From positions 1 through 64,000 of the forward strand of contig JAIKZF010000097.1 of NCBI GenBank assembly GCA_024682455.1: a stretch of 64,000 nucleotides of DNA, written 5' to 3'. This DNA comes from Ruminiclostridium sp. (GTDB lineage: Bacteria; Bacillota; Clostridia; Oscillospirales; Ruminococcaceae). Both the position numbers and the translations under genes were made by a program. Positions 29,960 to 39,549 of the stretch are shown here, piece by piece. Each line of letters opens with the position of its first letter. Position 1 is the stretch's first letter. The notes below the pieces were generated by a model. That model searched no databases, was not told where the DNA came from, and saw nothing but the letters and a program-made list of their open reading frames with translations.

Positions 29960-30885
29960 ACGGATTTGCGTATTCTGACGACAACAAGCGCTACCATACG
30001 CTATATTACCACAATAAGCATACATACGGCCGACGGGTCGTGAAGGCGGTCATCGACGCGGGCTTTACCTGCCCCAACATCGACGGCTCCCGCGGCACGG
30101 GCGGCTGTATTTTCTGTGACGGCGGGAGCGGCTATTTTACCGCAGAGCCCGCTGTTCCCGTCGCGGAGCAGATAAAAAGGGAAAAAGAGCGCATTTACGC
30201 CAAATACCCCGACGCGCTCATAAACGCCTATTTTCAGGCGCACACGAACACCTACGCGGATACAGACACTCTCGGCAGACTGTACCGCGAAGCCATAAAC
30301 GCCGGAGTTCACGGAATATCCGTAGCTACCCGCGCGGACTGTATCGACGACGAAAAAGCCGCGCTTCTTGCGGGACTCGGAGTGCCTGTGACCGTTGAGC
30401 TCGGATTGCAGACGATACACGACGAGACTGCGCAGAAAATGAACCGCTGTCACACCTGTGCGGAGTTTCTCGCGGGCTTTGAGCTGCTGAAACGGCACGG
30501 GCTCCGGGTGTGCGTGCATATCATTGACGGGCTGCCCGGTGAGACGCAGGATATGATGCTCGATACCGCACGCGAGGTCGGCAGACTGCGGCCCGACGGT
30601 ATAAAGATACACCTGCTGCACGTCATACGCGGAACCCAGCTCTGCGAGATGTACGAGCGCGGACTGTATGAGCCTATGAGCAGGGACGATTATATCGGGA
30701 TCGTCGCCGGGCAGCTGCGGCTGATACCTCCGGAGACCGTGATCGAGCGCATTACGGGCGACGGCGACAGGCGCACGCTTGCCGCGCCGCTCTGGAGCAT
30801 CGACAAGATATCGGTGCTCGGCGGGATAGATAAATACATGAACGAGCATAATTTTTATCAGGGCGACAGATACGAAAAAAAGTGA
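29956..30885 (+). CDS. TIGR01212 family radical SAM protein (YhcC-like)
   Basis: RRVVKAVIDAGFTCPNIDGSRGTGGCIFCDGGSGYF (radical SAM Cys cluster); ELGLQTIHDETAQKMNRCH. Confidence 0.92.
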   Translation: MNGFAYSDDNKRYHTLYYHNKHTYGRRVVKAVIDAGFTCPNIDGSRGTGGCIFCDGGSGYFTAEPAVPVAEQIKREKERIYAKYPDALINAYFQAHTNTYADTDTLGRLYREAINAGVHGISVATRADCIDDEKAALLAGLGVPVTVELGLQTIHDETAQKMNRCHTCAEFLAGFELLKRHGLRVCVHIIDGLPGETQDMMLDTAREVGRLRPDGIKIHLLHVIRGTQLCEMYERGLYEPMSRDDYIGIVAGQLRLIPPETVIERITGDGDRRTLAAPLWSIDKISVLGGIDKYMNEHNFYQGDRYEKK

Positions 30886-30915
30886 CCTTCCGCAAACCCG
30901 CGGAAGGTCGTTTTC
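30882..30915 (+). terminator. Rho-independent terminator after radical SAM gene
   Basis: GACCTTCCGCaaacccGCGGAAGGTCGTTTTC. Confidence 0.85.
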
Positions 30916-30939
30916 ATATATGGAGGATAAGAATTGTTA

Positions 30940-33129
30940 TCAATCGTCCACGTTGTCCTCATCGACATCATCTACGGCTTCTTCATCGTCGTCGCAATCG
31001 TCTGTCACTTCATCAAGCTCTTCTTCCAGAGGCATAAACTCCGCCGTTTTGCTGGACGCGAGCAGCTTTTTCAGCTTCTCCGTAAAGCCGTCGGACATCT
31101 TGAAAGGTACCGCACGAAAATGTCTGAAATACAGGATATCATCTTTGCCGACTTTTATCTCCGACATAAAGCTGTGAACGAAAATGTTGATATCGTCGAT
31201 GTTCTGTACACCGCTTCCGGCCTTCTCCACAAGATATCTCGCTGTCGTGAATTCGGACTTTATCAGATCATATATCGCTTTCAGTTCCTCAGCGTCTTTT
31301 ATTTCAAACCAGCCCTTCTGACCGTCCTTCTCGCCCCTGAAGCTTACGAGCTCGGGAACGCTGAAATACTTCGCGGCTTCGTATTCGGCAAGTGTATCAA
31401 ATATCGGTATCGTCACATTGTTCGCAGCGCCTATCGCGTTAAGGGCGTTTATGATATCCCCGCGGGTGATGCCGAACCGATACATGGCGGATTTTCCGGT
31501 CTGCACGAAGCACATTCCGTCTAAACTCATGGTAATGTCAACTCTTGCGGAAGCCTTTGTGTAGAACGATATCAGTATCTCGCCGTTCACGTCGTATACC
31601 GCGTTTTCATTGAGATTATCGTATACATTGTCGGAGGCGTGAGAAGCGAACAGGCTTTCGATATAGTCATAGCCTATCTTCGCGCTGCTCATCTGCGTGT
31701 CGTAGATGTAATTCACGCCAGCCCATGCCTGCGCGATATTGCCCGCGTTTATGCCGAGAGCCGCGGAGATGTCGCCGACCGTCTTTACCGTGTCGGGGAT
31801 ATAGAGCGAGGCGAGCTTGTCGAACAGCACCGCGCATTTCTGCGCGTCGTACTTAAAGTATGTGTTCGACGGCGTATACATTATTGTTTTTCCGGTCTCG
31901 GGGTCTTTCTCGAAACGGTCTATCTTCAATGTCACGAAGCCGTTCGCGTATACGTTCAACTGGCAGAGACCTTCATCGACGACATCATAATCGTCCTCGC
32001 TGTCCTCGTCTATCCATTCGTCAGCGGCATTGTCGATATCGTAAAAAAACGGATAACGCAGCCATGCCGAATTATTGTAGAAGCTCCTCGTCATATCATG
32101 GGGCTTTATTTGCTTATTGCCCAGATAAAGGACTATCATTGCGCCCTCGGGCTGAAAATCCTCGCTGACTGCGGAAGCGTCGCCGAGACCGTGCACGAAT
32201 TCCTGAATGAAGCTGTAATCGGTAAGGAAGAAGTTCAGCGTTTCAGACGAAACGTTCTGAACTCCGTTCGGACAGTATGACGCGGAATAGGCATACAGCT
32301 CCTCATACGAACCGATATCATAATTGTTTTCGGCGAACTTTTCCACAACATCTCCCAGTCTGTCGCCGTCGTTCACCGGTATCTTTACTTCCTCATCGAC
32401 CTGATAGTCGCCGCTGCCCGGATCTGTTATTACAGCGTCGTCACTATCGGCTTCATCGACCGAAATGTCATCATCTTCAGACTCGGCGATCGACGGTTCA
32501 AGAGAGGTAACGATATCGTCATCAGAATCATCGTCCGTTTCGTTATCAACGGCTTCCTCCATGTCATTCCCGTCCTGGCTTATCGGCGCAGGATCGCCGT
32601 TTCCCGTGTTGCTGTCGGTCACATCTGACGGCACTTCTTCCGTCGGGATAGCCTGTCCGGCATCGCTTACGGAGTTTTCGGTACCGGAGGACGGCAGGAT
32701 CTCTTCACTCCCGTTGTCCGCGTCGGGCGTCGCTTCCGACGAGCCGGACGTTGTGCCGGAGACCTGATCCTTCGCAGTTTCGCTGCTTGCGGGAGCTGTC
32801 GTACCGGGTGTCGTTACAGTCACGTCCGGCTCAGGGAGCTCGGTCGTTCCCACGGTCGCGGAGGTGTCAGCAGGAGGCCGGGTATCTACCCTGTTGTTCA
32901 TCAGCGCGGGTATCAGTATCGCGCTGCCTATGGCTATGACCGCACAGGCCGCGGCTGCGAGATAGCCGGGTCTCAGCCACAGCGGACGACGGCTTTTGCG
33001 GATAAGCCCGTTCATTCTGTCCTCAAATTCCGGTGAGAACTTATAGCCCGTGTCATAAGCGTCGCGGAGCTCTTCCGAGTAAAGCGGAGTCAGAGCTTCC
33101 GACAAAGCCTTTTTAAGTATATTTTCCAT
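30940..33129 (-). CDS. Large anti-sigma-factor-like membrane protein with Ser/Thr/Asp/Glu-rich linker and acidic C-terminal tail
   Basis: N-terminal cytosolic helix region MENILKKALSEALTPLYSEELRDAYDTGYKFSPEFEDRMNGLIRK then one TM (YLAAAACAVIAIGSAILIPALM), adjacent to ECF sigma gene; extracellular part not recognised. Confidence 0.65.
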   Translation of the reverse strand: MENILKKALSEALTPLYSEELRDAYDTGYKFSPEFEDRMNGLIRKSRRPLWLRPGYLAAAACAVIAIGSAILIPALMNNRVDTRPPADTSATVGTTELPEPDVTVTTPGTTAPASSETAKDQVSGTTSGSSEATPDADNGSEEILPSSGTENSVSDAGQAIPTEEVPSDVTDSNTGNGDPAPISQDGNDMEEAVDNETDDDSDDDIVTSLEPSIAESEDDDISVDEADSDDAVITDPGSGDYQVDEEVKIPVNDGDRLGDVVEKFAENNYDIGSYEELYAYSASYCPNGVQNVSSETLNFFLTDYSFIQEFVHGLGDASAVSEDFQPEGAMIVLYLGNKQIKPHDMTRSFYNNSAWLRYPFFYDIDNAADEWIDEDSEDDYDVVDEGLCQLNVYANGFVTLKIDRFEKDPETGKTIMYTPSNTYFKYDAQKCAVLFDKLASLYIPDTVKTVGDISAALGINAGNIAQAWAGVNYIYDTQMSSAKIGYDYIESLFASHASDNVYDNLNENAVYDVNGEILISFYTKASARVDITMSLDGMCFVQTGKSAMYRFGITRGDIINALNAIGAANNVTIPIFDTLAEYEAAKYFSVPELVSFRGEKDGQKGWFEIKDAEELKAIYDLIKSEFTTARYLVEKAGSGVQNIDDINIFVHSFMSEIKVGKDDILYFRHFRAVPFKMSDGFTEKLKKLLASSKTAEFMPLEEELDEVTDDCDDDEEAVDDVDEDNVDD

Positions 33130-33149
33130 ATTAAGCCTCTTTTCTGAAA

Positions 33150-33704
33150 TCAAACCGTGATACCCTGCTCGTCGAGTATCTCACGGAGTCTCGCGCGGGC
33201 ACGTTCGAGCCGTTTTCTGATACCCGCGTCGGTCTCGCCTGTTATTTCGGCGATCTCTTTCGTCGGCAGTCCGGTCACACAGCGCATATAAAGCACCTGC
33301 GCGTACTGCTCCGGCAGAGAACGTATAGCGTCGACGATACGGCTGTACCCTATGTCCGACAGCGCTTCATCGGACACATCGGTGCTTTCGTCCTCGACCT
33401 CAAAACCGTCGTCATCGAGCGGTATCTCATTCCTGCTGTCTTTCTTGCGCAGAAGGTCGTATGAACAGTTCTTCGTGACCACGCAGTAAAACGCCGCCCG
33501 CTCCTGCGGAGTACGCTCCCGAAGCTTGCCGAAATTACGTGCTATGGCGAAGAATGCGCTGCTCACGGCTTCCTCCGCGTCGTGGTAATTGCCGGTGATC
33601 TTGTACGCTATCGAGAGCATTTTTCCTTTATATCTGTTGTATGCTTCCTCGAACTGCGCCTTATCCCCGGGCTCGTCCAGCATTGCCATATAAACCGATA
33701 ACAT
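33150..33704 (-). CDS. ECF-type RNA polymerase sigma factor
   Basis: Region 2 AYKITGNYHDAEEAVSSAFFAIARNF; region 4 LPEQYAQVLYMRCVTGLPTKEIAEITGETDAGIRKRLERARARL. Confidence 0.92.
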   Translation of the reverse strand: MLSVYMAMLDEPGDKAQFEEAYNRYKGKMLSIAYKITGNYHDAEEAVSSAFFAIARNFGKLRERTPQERAAFYCVVTKNCSYDLLRKKDSRNEIPLDDDGFEVEDESTDVSDEALSDIGYSRIVDAIRSLPEQYAQVLYMRCVTGLPTKEIAEITGETDAGIRKRLERARARLREILDEQGITV

Positions 33705-33867
33705 AATTATGCCGCACCTCACTCAGTTGATATTCTATCTCCGGGGCTCACATCTGCCCCTCTGTAATATATAACGATCACCAAAGCCGATTTGTGACGT
33801 GTTTTCGCTAAAAATATCTCAATTTGTTATTCTGCACAAGGCCGCTCTCATATATTTGTCGCAAATT

Positions 33868-33906
33868 ACAAAAAAGGCATACGATCTGCAAGACTGTATG
33901 CCTTTA
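33868..33906 (-). terminator. Rho-independent terminator after rsgA
   Basis: AAAGGCATACAGTC-TTGCA-GATCGTATGCCTTTTTTG on minus strand. Confidence 0.8.
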
Positions 33907-33911
33907 TAATA

Positions 33912-34787
33912 TCAATATTTCTTTTCGAGCTCCGCGGTCTCGGCGTATATCCGGGCGTAGCTTTCGTATCTTGACCGCGCTATCAGTCCGGCGTTCACGG
34001 CCTCGGTGACCGCACAGCCGCTCTCCTTCAGGTGAGCGCAGTCCGCGAATCTGCATTTCCCGATGTACGGAACGAACTCCGGGAAGCACCCCGCCAGCTC
34101 AGCCTTCGGTATTCTCCCGTAACGCTCGATATCCACCGTCGAAAAGCCCGGAGTATCGGCTATATATCCTCCACCGCCCAACGGGTACATACGTACCTCA
34201 CGTGTGGTATGCCTGCCGCGCCCAAGCTTCTTGCTGATCTCTCCGGTCTCGGTATTCAGCTCCGGGAATATGCGGTTCATCAGGCTCGACTTACCGACTC
34301 CCGAGTTCCCTATCATCGCTGAGGTCTTACCCTCGGCGCAGGCGCGTATATCATCGGCTCCGCGCTCCGGATCCGTGAAGAAGCAACGGTATCCCGCCTT
34401 CTCGTATATCTCCGCGAGCCCTTTGACCTCGCGCATATCCGTCTTGGTGAATATGAGCGCAGTCTCTATCTCCTTGCTTTCAAATATGGATATCAGCTTG
34501 TCGATAATATAGGCGTTCGGCGAAGGCTCGCACGACGATACCACCAGCAGCACCATATCAAGGTTCGCCAGAGGGGGTCTGATCAGCAGGTTCTTCCTTT
34601 CGGCTATGCTCTCTATCTGCGGCTCGGCGTTATCCTCCGCCGACACCGTCACATTGTCGCCCGCCGCCGGAGATACAGACCTGTTCCTGAATATCCCCCT
34701 TGCCCGGCAGGCAAGCACGCCCTCGGACGTCTCGGTATAGTATATCCCCCCGACAGCCCGGATTATCTTTCCGTCAAGTGTTTTCAT
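33912..34787 (-). CDS. rsgA: Ribosome small-subunit-dependent GTPase A
   Basis: Circularly permuted GTPase: IFTKTDM, IGNSGVGKSSLMNRIFPE, DTPGFSTVD; zinc motif CRFADCAHLKESGCAV. Confidence 0.95.
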   Translation of the reverse strand: MKTLDGKIIRAVGGIYYTETSEGVLACRARGIFRNRSVSPAAGDNVTVSAEDNAEPQIESIAERKNLLIRPPLANLDMVLLVVSSCEPSPNAYIIDKLISIFESKEIETALIFTKTDMREVKGLAEIYEKAGYRCFFTDPERGADDIRACAEGKTSAMIGNSGVGKSSLMNRIFPELNTETGEISKKLGRGRHTTREVRMYPLGGGGYIADTPGFSTVDIERYGRIPKAELAGCFPEFVPYIGKCRFADCAHLKESGCAVTEAVNAGLIARSRYESYARIYAETAELEKKY

Positions 34788-37060
34788 CAGCCCTCGGCAA
34801 TTATCTGCTCGTCATGGAACCCGGGCAGCGGATAGGTCTCGGCGGGCTGTTCGCCGCCCTCGCCGTTTTCTCCGTTCCCGCTGTTCTCACCTTCACCGCC
34901 GTTTTCCTCGTTTTCGCCGTTACCGCTCTCGCCGCCGCTCTCGCCGCCGTTCTCGCCGCCTTCCTCATCAGAGGTGCCGGCAGGTGACGCGCTGAGAAGC
35001 TGCTTGAACACCTTGGGATTGAAGGTATCGCCGTAGTCCTTTGTGGGAGGATCTGTGGTGAAATCGACCGTGCAGTTGAACAGCAGGCCCTCCGCGCCCG
35101 TATCTGTCGAGCGCACTCTTATCGCGTATTCGTGGACTCCGCTGTTGCTGAATGTCCACGTGAAATTATCGAGCAGACTGAGGTTCTTGGTCTCGGTCTT
35201 GTCTGTCTGGAGAGTTCCGTCGATATAGTATTTGAAGTCGAACTCACCGGACGCGCTGCCGTTAAAGGAGAGCTTGATCGTGGCTTCACGCTCCTGAGCT
35301 CCGCCCGCGCTGACGACGATCTCAACGAGGGTATTCTTCTGAACTATCGTGGTAGGCTCGATATTCTGACGTATAACGTGACCCTCCTCGACCTCGTCGC
35401 TGGGTTCCTCGATGACCGTCAGCAGTATGTCATATTCCTTGGCGCGGAGCTGGGCGCTCGCGAGGGAAAGATTAATCAGCTGCGGCACGGCTGTGCTCTC
35501 GTCGCTGGGACCCGTGCTTACCAGACAGGTTATCGTGGAGCCGACCTGAACGAATTCACGCGCCGCGGGCGTTGTCCTTATAACGCAGTCCTTCGGTACT
35601 GTCTCATCCTCCGTCCATGTGAGGGAATATTTGAGCTCCTGCTTGCCGAGCATGGTTATAACGTCGTTTATCTGCTTGTTCGTGAAGTCCTCGACCTCAA
35701 CGAGCTTCGGACCGTTGCTGACAGTTACCTCGATATTCTGGTTCTTTCTTATGGATCTGCCGGGCATGACGCTCTGATTCATAACGACGTTCTTCGGATA
35801 ATCGGAATCGTATTTCAGTACGGGAGTAAAGTTGAAATCGCTGTACTCCTCAAGCACCTCGTCCCATGTCATATTCAGCAGGCTGGGCATTTTCGTCTCC
35901 TCGCCGGCCGCGACCTCGTTCTTATCTACCGTCGTGGTCACAACGTTATAAATGAGCCACGCTGTCATTATCACGAACGCCGTAGCAAGAGCAAAGAGTA
36001 TCGGAAGCACGGGAGAACGTCTCCGGCGCTCATAATAGAACTCGTCGTCGAAGTAATCCTCGTCGTCCTCTTCCTCGTCGAAGCTGTCATCATCGGCGTC
36101 GTCACCGGAAATATCCGCCGTATGCTTCCTGGTTCTGTGAGAGCTCTGGGCTTCGGCGCTCTCGGGAGTCACCTTGTCGAAATACTTTGTCGAGCCGTCC
36201 GTCGAGAAATATTTGTATTCAAACACTATACTTGGGTTCTTCTTGAACTCCTCGATGTCCTTTATCATCTCGCCCGCGGTCTGATAACGCTTTGAAGGCT
36301 CCTTCTGCATTGCCTTCATCGTTATCTCCTCAAGCCCCTCGGGTATCGAGCTGTTTATCTCGGTCATGGGCTTGGGCTGGGTCTGCATGTGTTTCAGGGC
36401 TATCGAAACGGGGTTGTCGCCGTCAAAGGGCTTCACGCCCGTGAGCATTTCGTAGAGCATTACGCCGACGGAATAGATATCGCTCTTTTCGTCGGTCATT
36501 TCTCCCCTCGCCTGCTCGGGGCTGATGTAATGCACGGAGCCTATCGCCTTTTCGGAGATGGTCTTGTCGGTCTCGCGGTTGAAATGCGCTATGCCGAAGT
36601 CCATGACCTTGATCGTGCCGTCCGCCATGAGCATTACGTTCTGCGACTTGATGTCGCGGTGCACTATGCCCCTGTCGTGAGCGTGCTGGAGCGCGCGGAG
36701 TATCTGCGTGGTGAAATGCACGGCGTCGCGCCATTTGAGGACTCCCTGCCGCTCGATGTACTCCGTGAGGGTTATGCCGTCTATATATTCCATTACGATG
36801 TACTGGATCTTCTCGGTAAATCCGACATCATAGATCTTTACTATGTTCTTGTGCGAAAGAAGGGCTATCGCCTTCGACTCGTTGCGGAAGCGGCGCTGGA
36901 AATCCTCGCTCTTGGCGAATTCGTTCTTCAGTATCTTCACAGCTACCGTACGGTTCTCGATGATATCCGTGGCTTTATAGATATCCGCCATTCCGCCGAC
37001 GCCGATGAGCTCAGTGAGCTCGTAACGGTTGTCGAGCTTCTTTCCTATGTTTTTGTCCAT
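34787..37060 (-). CDS. prkC: PASTA-domain Ser/Thr protein kinase (PrkC/Stk1/IreK type)
   Basis: Kinase motifs GGMADIYKA, HRDIKSQNVMLMADGTIKVMDFG; TM segment; three PASTA-like repeats; Glu/Asn/Gly-rich C-terminal tail. Confidence 0.95.
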   Translation of the reverse strand: MDKNIGKKLDNRYELTELIGVGGMADIYKATDIIENRTVAVKILKNEFAKSEDFQRRFRNESKAIALLSHKNIVKIYDVGFTEKIQYIVMEYIDGITLTEYIERQGVLKWRDAVHFTTQILRALQHAHDRGIVHRDIKSQNVMLMADGTIKVMDFGIAHFNRETDKTISEKAIGSVHYISPEQARGEMTDEKSDIYSVGVMLYEMLTGVKPFDGDNPVSIALKHMQTQPKPMTEINSSIPEGLEEITMKAMQKEPSKRYQTAGEMIKDIEEFKKNPSIVFEYKYFSTDGSTKYFDKVTPESAEAQSSHRTRKHTADISGDDADDDSFDEEEDDEDYFDDEFYYERRRRSPVLPILFALATAFVIMTAWLIYNVVTTTVDKNEVAAGEETKMPSLLNMTWDEVLEEYSDFNFTPVLKYDSDYPKNVVMNQSVMPGRSIRKNQNIEVTVSNGPKLVEVEDFTNKQINDVITMLGKQELKYSLTWTEDETVPKDCVIRTTPAAREFVQVGSTITCLVSTGPSDESTAVPQLINLSLASAQLRAKEYDILLTVIEEPSDEVEEGHVIRQNIEPTTIVQKNTLVEIVVSAGGAQEREATIKLSFNGSASGEFDFKYYIDGTLQTDKTETKNLSLLDNFTWTFSNSGVHEYAIRVRSTDTGAEGLLFNCTVDFTTDPPTKDYGDTFNPKVFKQLLSASPAGTSDEEGGENGGESGGESGNGENEENGGEGENSGNGENGEGGEQPAETYPLPGFHDEQIIAEG
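34845..34975 (-). repeat. Low-complexity Gly/Glu/Asn/Ser tail coding region of PrkC
   Basis: Protein EEGGENGGESGGESGNGENEENGGEGENSGNGENGEGGEQ; 12-bp periodic tcgccgccgctc/ttc. Confidence 0.8.
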
Positions 37061-37125
37061 TAGGTTCATTTCCTTTCAAAGGACTATCATATATTTATCT
37101 TCCGGTGTGAGTTTTTGCCTATGTT

Positions 37126-37854
37126 CTACACTTCCACTACCGCGACGGATACGTTGTCCCGCCCGCCGTTGCCGAGGGCGTAATCTATGAGGAGGTCGCA
37201 GGCGCGGTTTATGGGGTTGTTCACGATAATCTCCGCTATTTCCGCGTCGTCGCCGTAGGAATGGAGCCCGTCCGACGAGAAGAGAAGAATGTTCCCCTCC
37301 TCAAGATCTATCTCAAAATAATCGGGAGTTATGTTCCTCTCGGCGCCTACCGCTCTGGTTATGCGGTTCCTGTCGGGGTGGGTCTTACCCTCCTCCTCGG
37401 TTATCTCGCCGCGCTCTATAAGAGTTCTGATATAAGTATGATCCTTGGTGATCTGCTGTATGCTGTCGTCGAATATGTGATACGCGCGGCTGTCACCTAC
37501 ATTGATTATATAGGCTCTTCCGGCGTAGATTATACCCGCGACGCAGGTTGTGCCCATACCATACTTATCCGCCTCACGCGAGGCACGGTCGTACACGAGG
37601 CTGTTCGCCGCCGTGACTGAGGTTATGAGCAGGTTTCTTATGAAATTACGGTTAATATTGCCGCGAAATCCTTTTCTTATCCTGTCGGACATGAACTCTA
37701 CGGTCATCTCGCTGGCAACGCTGCCGGCGTTCTCGCCGCCCATACCGTCACACAGTATGACCGCTACCGCGTCCTCCTCAAGCATATCCGTCCAGACTCT
37801 GTCCTGGTTCTCGCTCCTTTTCAGGCCTATATCGGTCTTGGAAAAGCACTTCAT
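37126..37854 (-). CDS. stp: PP2C-family protein phosphatase (Stp/PrpC)
   Basis: TDIGLKRSENQDRVW; VILCDGMGGENAGSVAS; GRDNVSVAVVEV; upstream of prkC. Confidence 0.95.
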   Translation of the reverse strand: MKCFSKTDIGLKRSENQDRVWTDMLEEDAVAVILCDGMGGENAGSVASEMTVEFMSDRIRKGFRGNINRNFIRNLLITSVTAANSLVYDRASREADKYGMGTTCVAGIIYAGRAYIINVGDSRAYHIFDDSIQQITKDHTYIRTLIERGEITEEEGKTHPDRNRITRAVGAERNITPDYFEIDLEEGNILLFSSDGLHSYGDDAEIAEIIVNNPINRACDLLIDYALGNGGRDNVSVAVVEV

Positions 37855-37915
37855 TGATATCCCCTCTTCTCTGCGGGTATTTTTCGCTTCTTGTCAAAAA
37901 AGCTTTATCTTATCT

Positions 37916-37944
37916 ATTATACACTTTTTTTTCAAATAAATCAA
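37916..37944 (-). promoter_or_regulatory. SigA-type promoter upstream of stp-prkC-rsgA
   Basis: TTGATT - 17 bp - TATAAT on minus strand. Confidence 0.65.
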
Positions 37945-37954
37945 CTGTAAAATG

Positions 37955-37982
37955 GTTACAATTTTCTTACAATTCGGTTACA
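37955..37982 (-). promoter_or_regulatory. Three phased direct repeats, WalR-box-like (TGTAAC-N5-TGTAAG-N5-TGTAAC)
   Basis: Minus strand TTGTAACCGAATTGTAAGAAAATTGTAACC, period exactly 11 bp, 10 bp upstream of the -35. Confidence 0.55.
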
Positions 37983-38016
37983 ATATTTAATATTTTTATC
38001 AATTCTGACGAAATTT

Positions 38017-39048
38017 TCAGTTTTCGGCAAGATTTTCACGCCTCAGCTGTCCGCAGGCTGCGTTTATGTCCGCGCCGAGTGTCCTTCGCACCGTCGCGTT
38101 TATGCCCCCGTCGGTGAGAAGCTTCTGAAATTCCCGCACCCTGCCGCTCCGACTGTACTCGCGCTCGCGTATCTCGTTCACGGGGATAAGGTTGACGTGG
38201 CACGGAGAAACGGGCTTCAGCAGACGTATCAGCTCCTTCGCGGTCTGCGCGTCGTCGTTCACGCCCGATATCAGCGCGAACTCGAAGCTTATGCGGCGCC
38301 CCGTTCTGTCAAAATAGTATCTGCACGCGTCGATGAGCTCCGCGGTGCCGTAGCGCTTATTGACCGGCATTATGGCGCTGCGCTTCTCGTCCGTGGGCGC
38401 GTGGAGCGATACCGAGAGCGTAAGCCCCAGCCCGAGTTCCGCAAGCTCCCGTATGCGCGGGACTATGCCGCAGGTCGAGAGCGAGACGTGCCTAAGACTC
38501 ATGTTCCTGCCCTTTTCCGAGGACAGGAGCGTAAGAAAACGCATAACATTGTCATAATTGTCAAGGGGCTCGCCTATGCCCATAAGGACGAGGCTTTCCA
38601 CCTTCCTGCCGCTGTCGCGCTCGCTCTCGTATATCTGGAGCAGCATTTCCGAGGGCAGCAGGTCGCGGACATAGCCCGCCTTTGTCGAGGCGCAGAAGCT
38701 GCACCCCATTTTACAGCCCACCTGCGTAGAGATGCACAGGCTGTTGCCGTGCCTGTAGCTCATCATTACCGTTTCGCAGCGCTCGCCGTCCGGGAACTCG
38801 AACAGGTACTTTATCGTACCGTCGAGCTTTGATTCGAGCTTACGCTTCACCGACGCGCGGCGTATCTCGTATTCCTCACCGAGCCGCGATATCAGCGTTT
38901 TCGGGAGATTCGAGCACTCCGCGAAGGACAGGGCGCGCTTGACGTGCAGCCAGTCATAGAGCTGCCCGGCGCGGAATTTCTTCTCCCCCAGCGCCGCGAG
39001 GTCGGATTCGAGCTCTGGGAGGGTCATAGATAGTATGTCTTTTTTCAT
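38017..39048 (-). CDS. rlmN: 23S rRNA (adenine2503-C2)-methyltransferase
   Basis: SLCISTQVGCKMGCSFCASTKAG radical SAM motif; VLMGIGEPLDNYDNV; LRHVSLSTCG. Confidence 0.97.
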   Translation of the reverse strand: MKKDILSMTLPELESDLAALGEKKFRAGQLYDWLHVKRALSFAECSNLPKTLISRLGEEYEIRRASVKRKLESKLDGTIKYLFEFPDGERCETVMMSYRHGNSLCISTQVGCKMGCSFCASTKAGYVRDLLPSEMLLQIYESERDSGRKVESLVLMGIGEPLDNYDNVMRFLTLLSSEKGRNMSLRHVSLSTCGIVPRIRELAELGLGLTLSVSLHAPTDEKRSAIMPVNKRYGTAELIDACRYYFDRTGRRISFEFALISGVNDDAQTAKELIRLLKPVSPCHVNLIPVNEIREREYSRSGRVREFQKLLTDGGINATVRRTLGADINAACGQLRRENLAEN

Positions 39049-39086
39049 TTTTCGTTTATACCGCCCGCTTTACAATGAGCGTCTTT

Positions 39087-39482
39087 CTACTGTATCCACC
39101 ACTCAGGCGTGATCTCTCCGAGGGTGACCGTTCTGCCGGTCTTGCAGTCGGTCATTATCTCCACCGACTTGTAGTCTCCCGCCATAAGCTGCACCATGAG
39201 CTCGCGGCAGGCTCCGCAGGGCGCCCCCGAGCTGCCGTCCGGCATTATCGCAAGCACGCGCTTTATACGGTACTCGCCGTTCGTTATCATATTGAATATC
39301 GCGCTGCGCTCGGCACAGATGCCAAGCGTCGAGCAGGTGTCTACGCATACGCCGGTATATATCTTTCCGCTCTCCGACAGCACAGCCGCCGCTACCTCGC
39401 CTGCGGTGACATATTCCGATATCTTTACTTCATGCTGTACCGCCTTTGCGGCATCGTACATCTTCTGCCATGTTTCGTCCAT
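39087..39482 (-). CDS. Cytidine deaminase / blasticidin-S-deaminase-like
   Basis: YTGVCVDTCSTLGICAERSAIF; SSGAPCGACRELM zinc motifs. Confidence 0.88.
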   Translation of the reverse strand: MDETWQKMYDAAKAVQHEVKISEYVTAGEVAAAVLSESGKIYTGVCVDTCSTLGICAERSAIFNMITNGEYRIKRVLAIMPDGSSGAPCGACRELMVQLMAGDYKSVEIMTDCKTGRTVTLGEITPEWWIQ

Positions 39483-39549
39483 TTTTATTCCTTATATCCC
39501 GGTTCAGGACCTTTATACCGCCGTTCTCACGTTTATGTATGCTTTCCAA

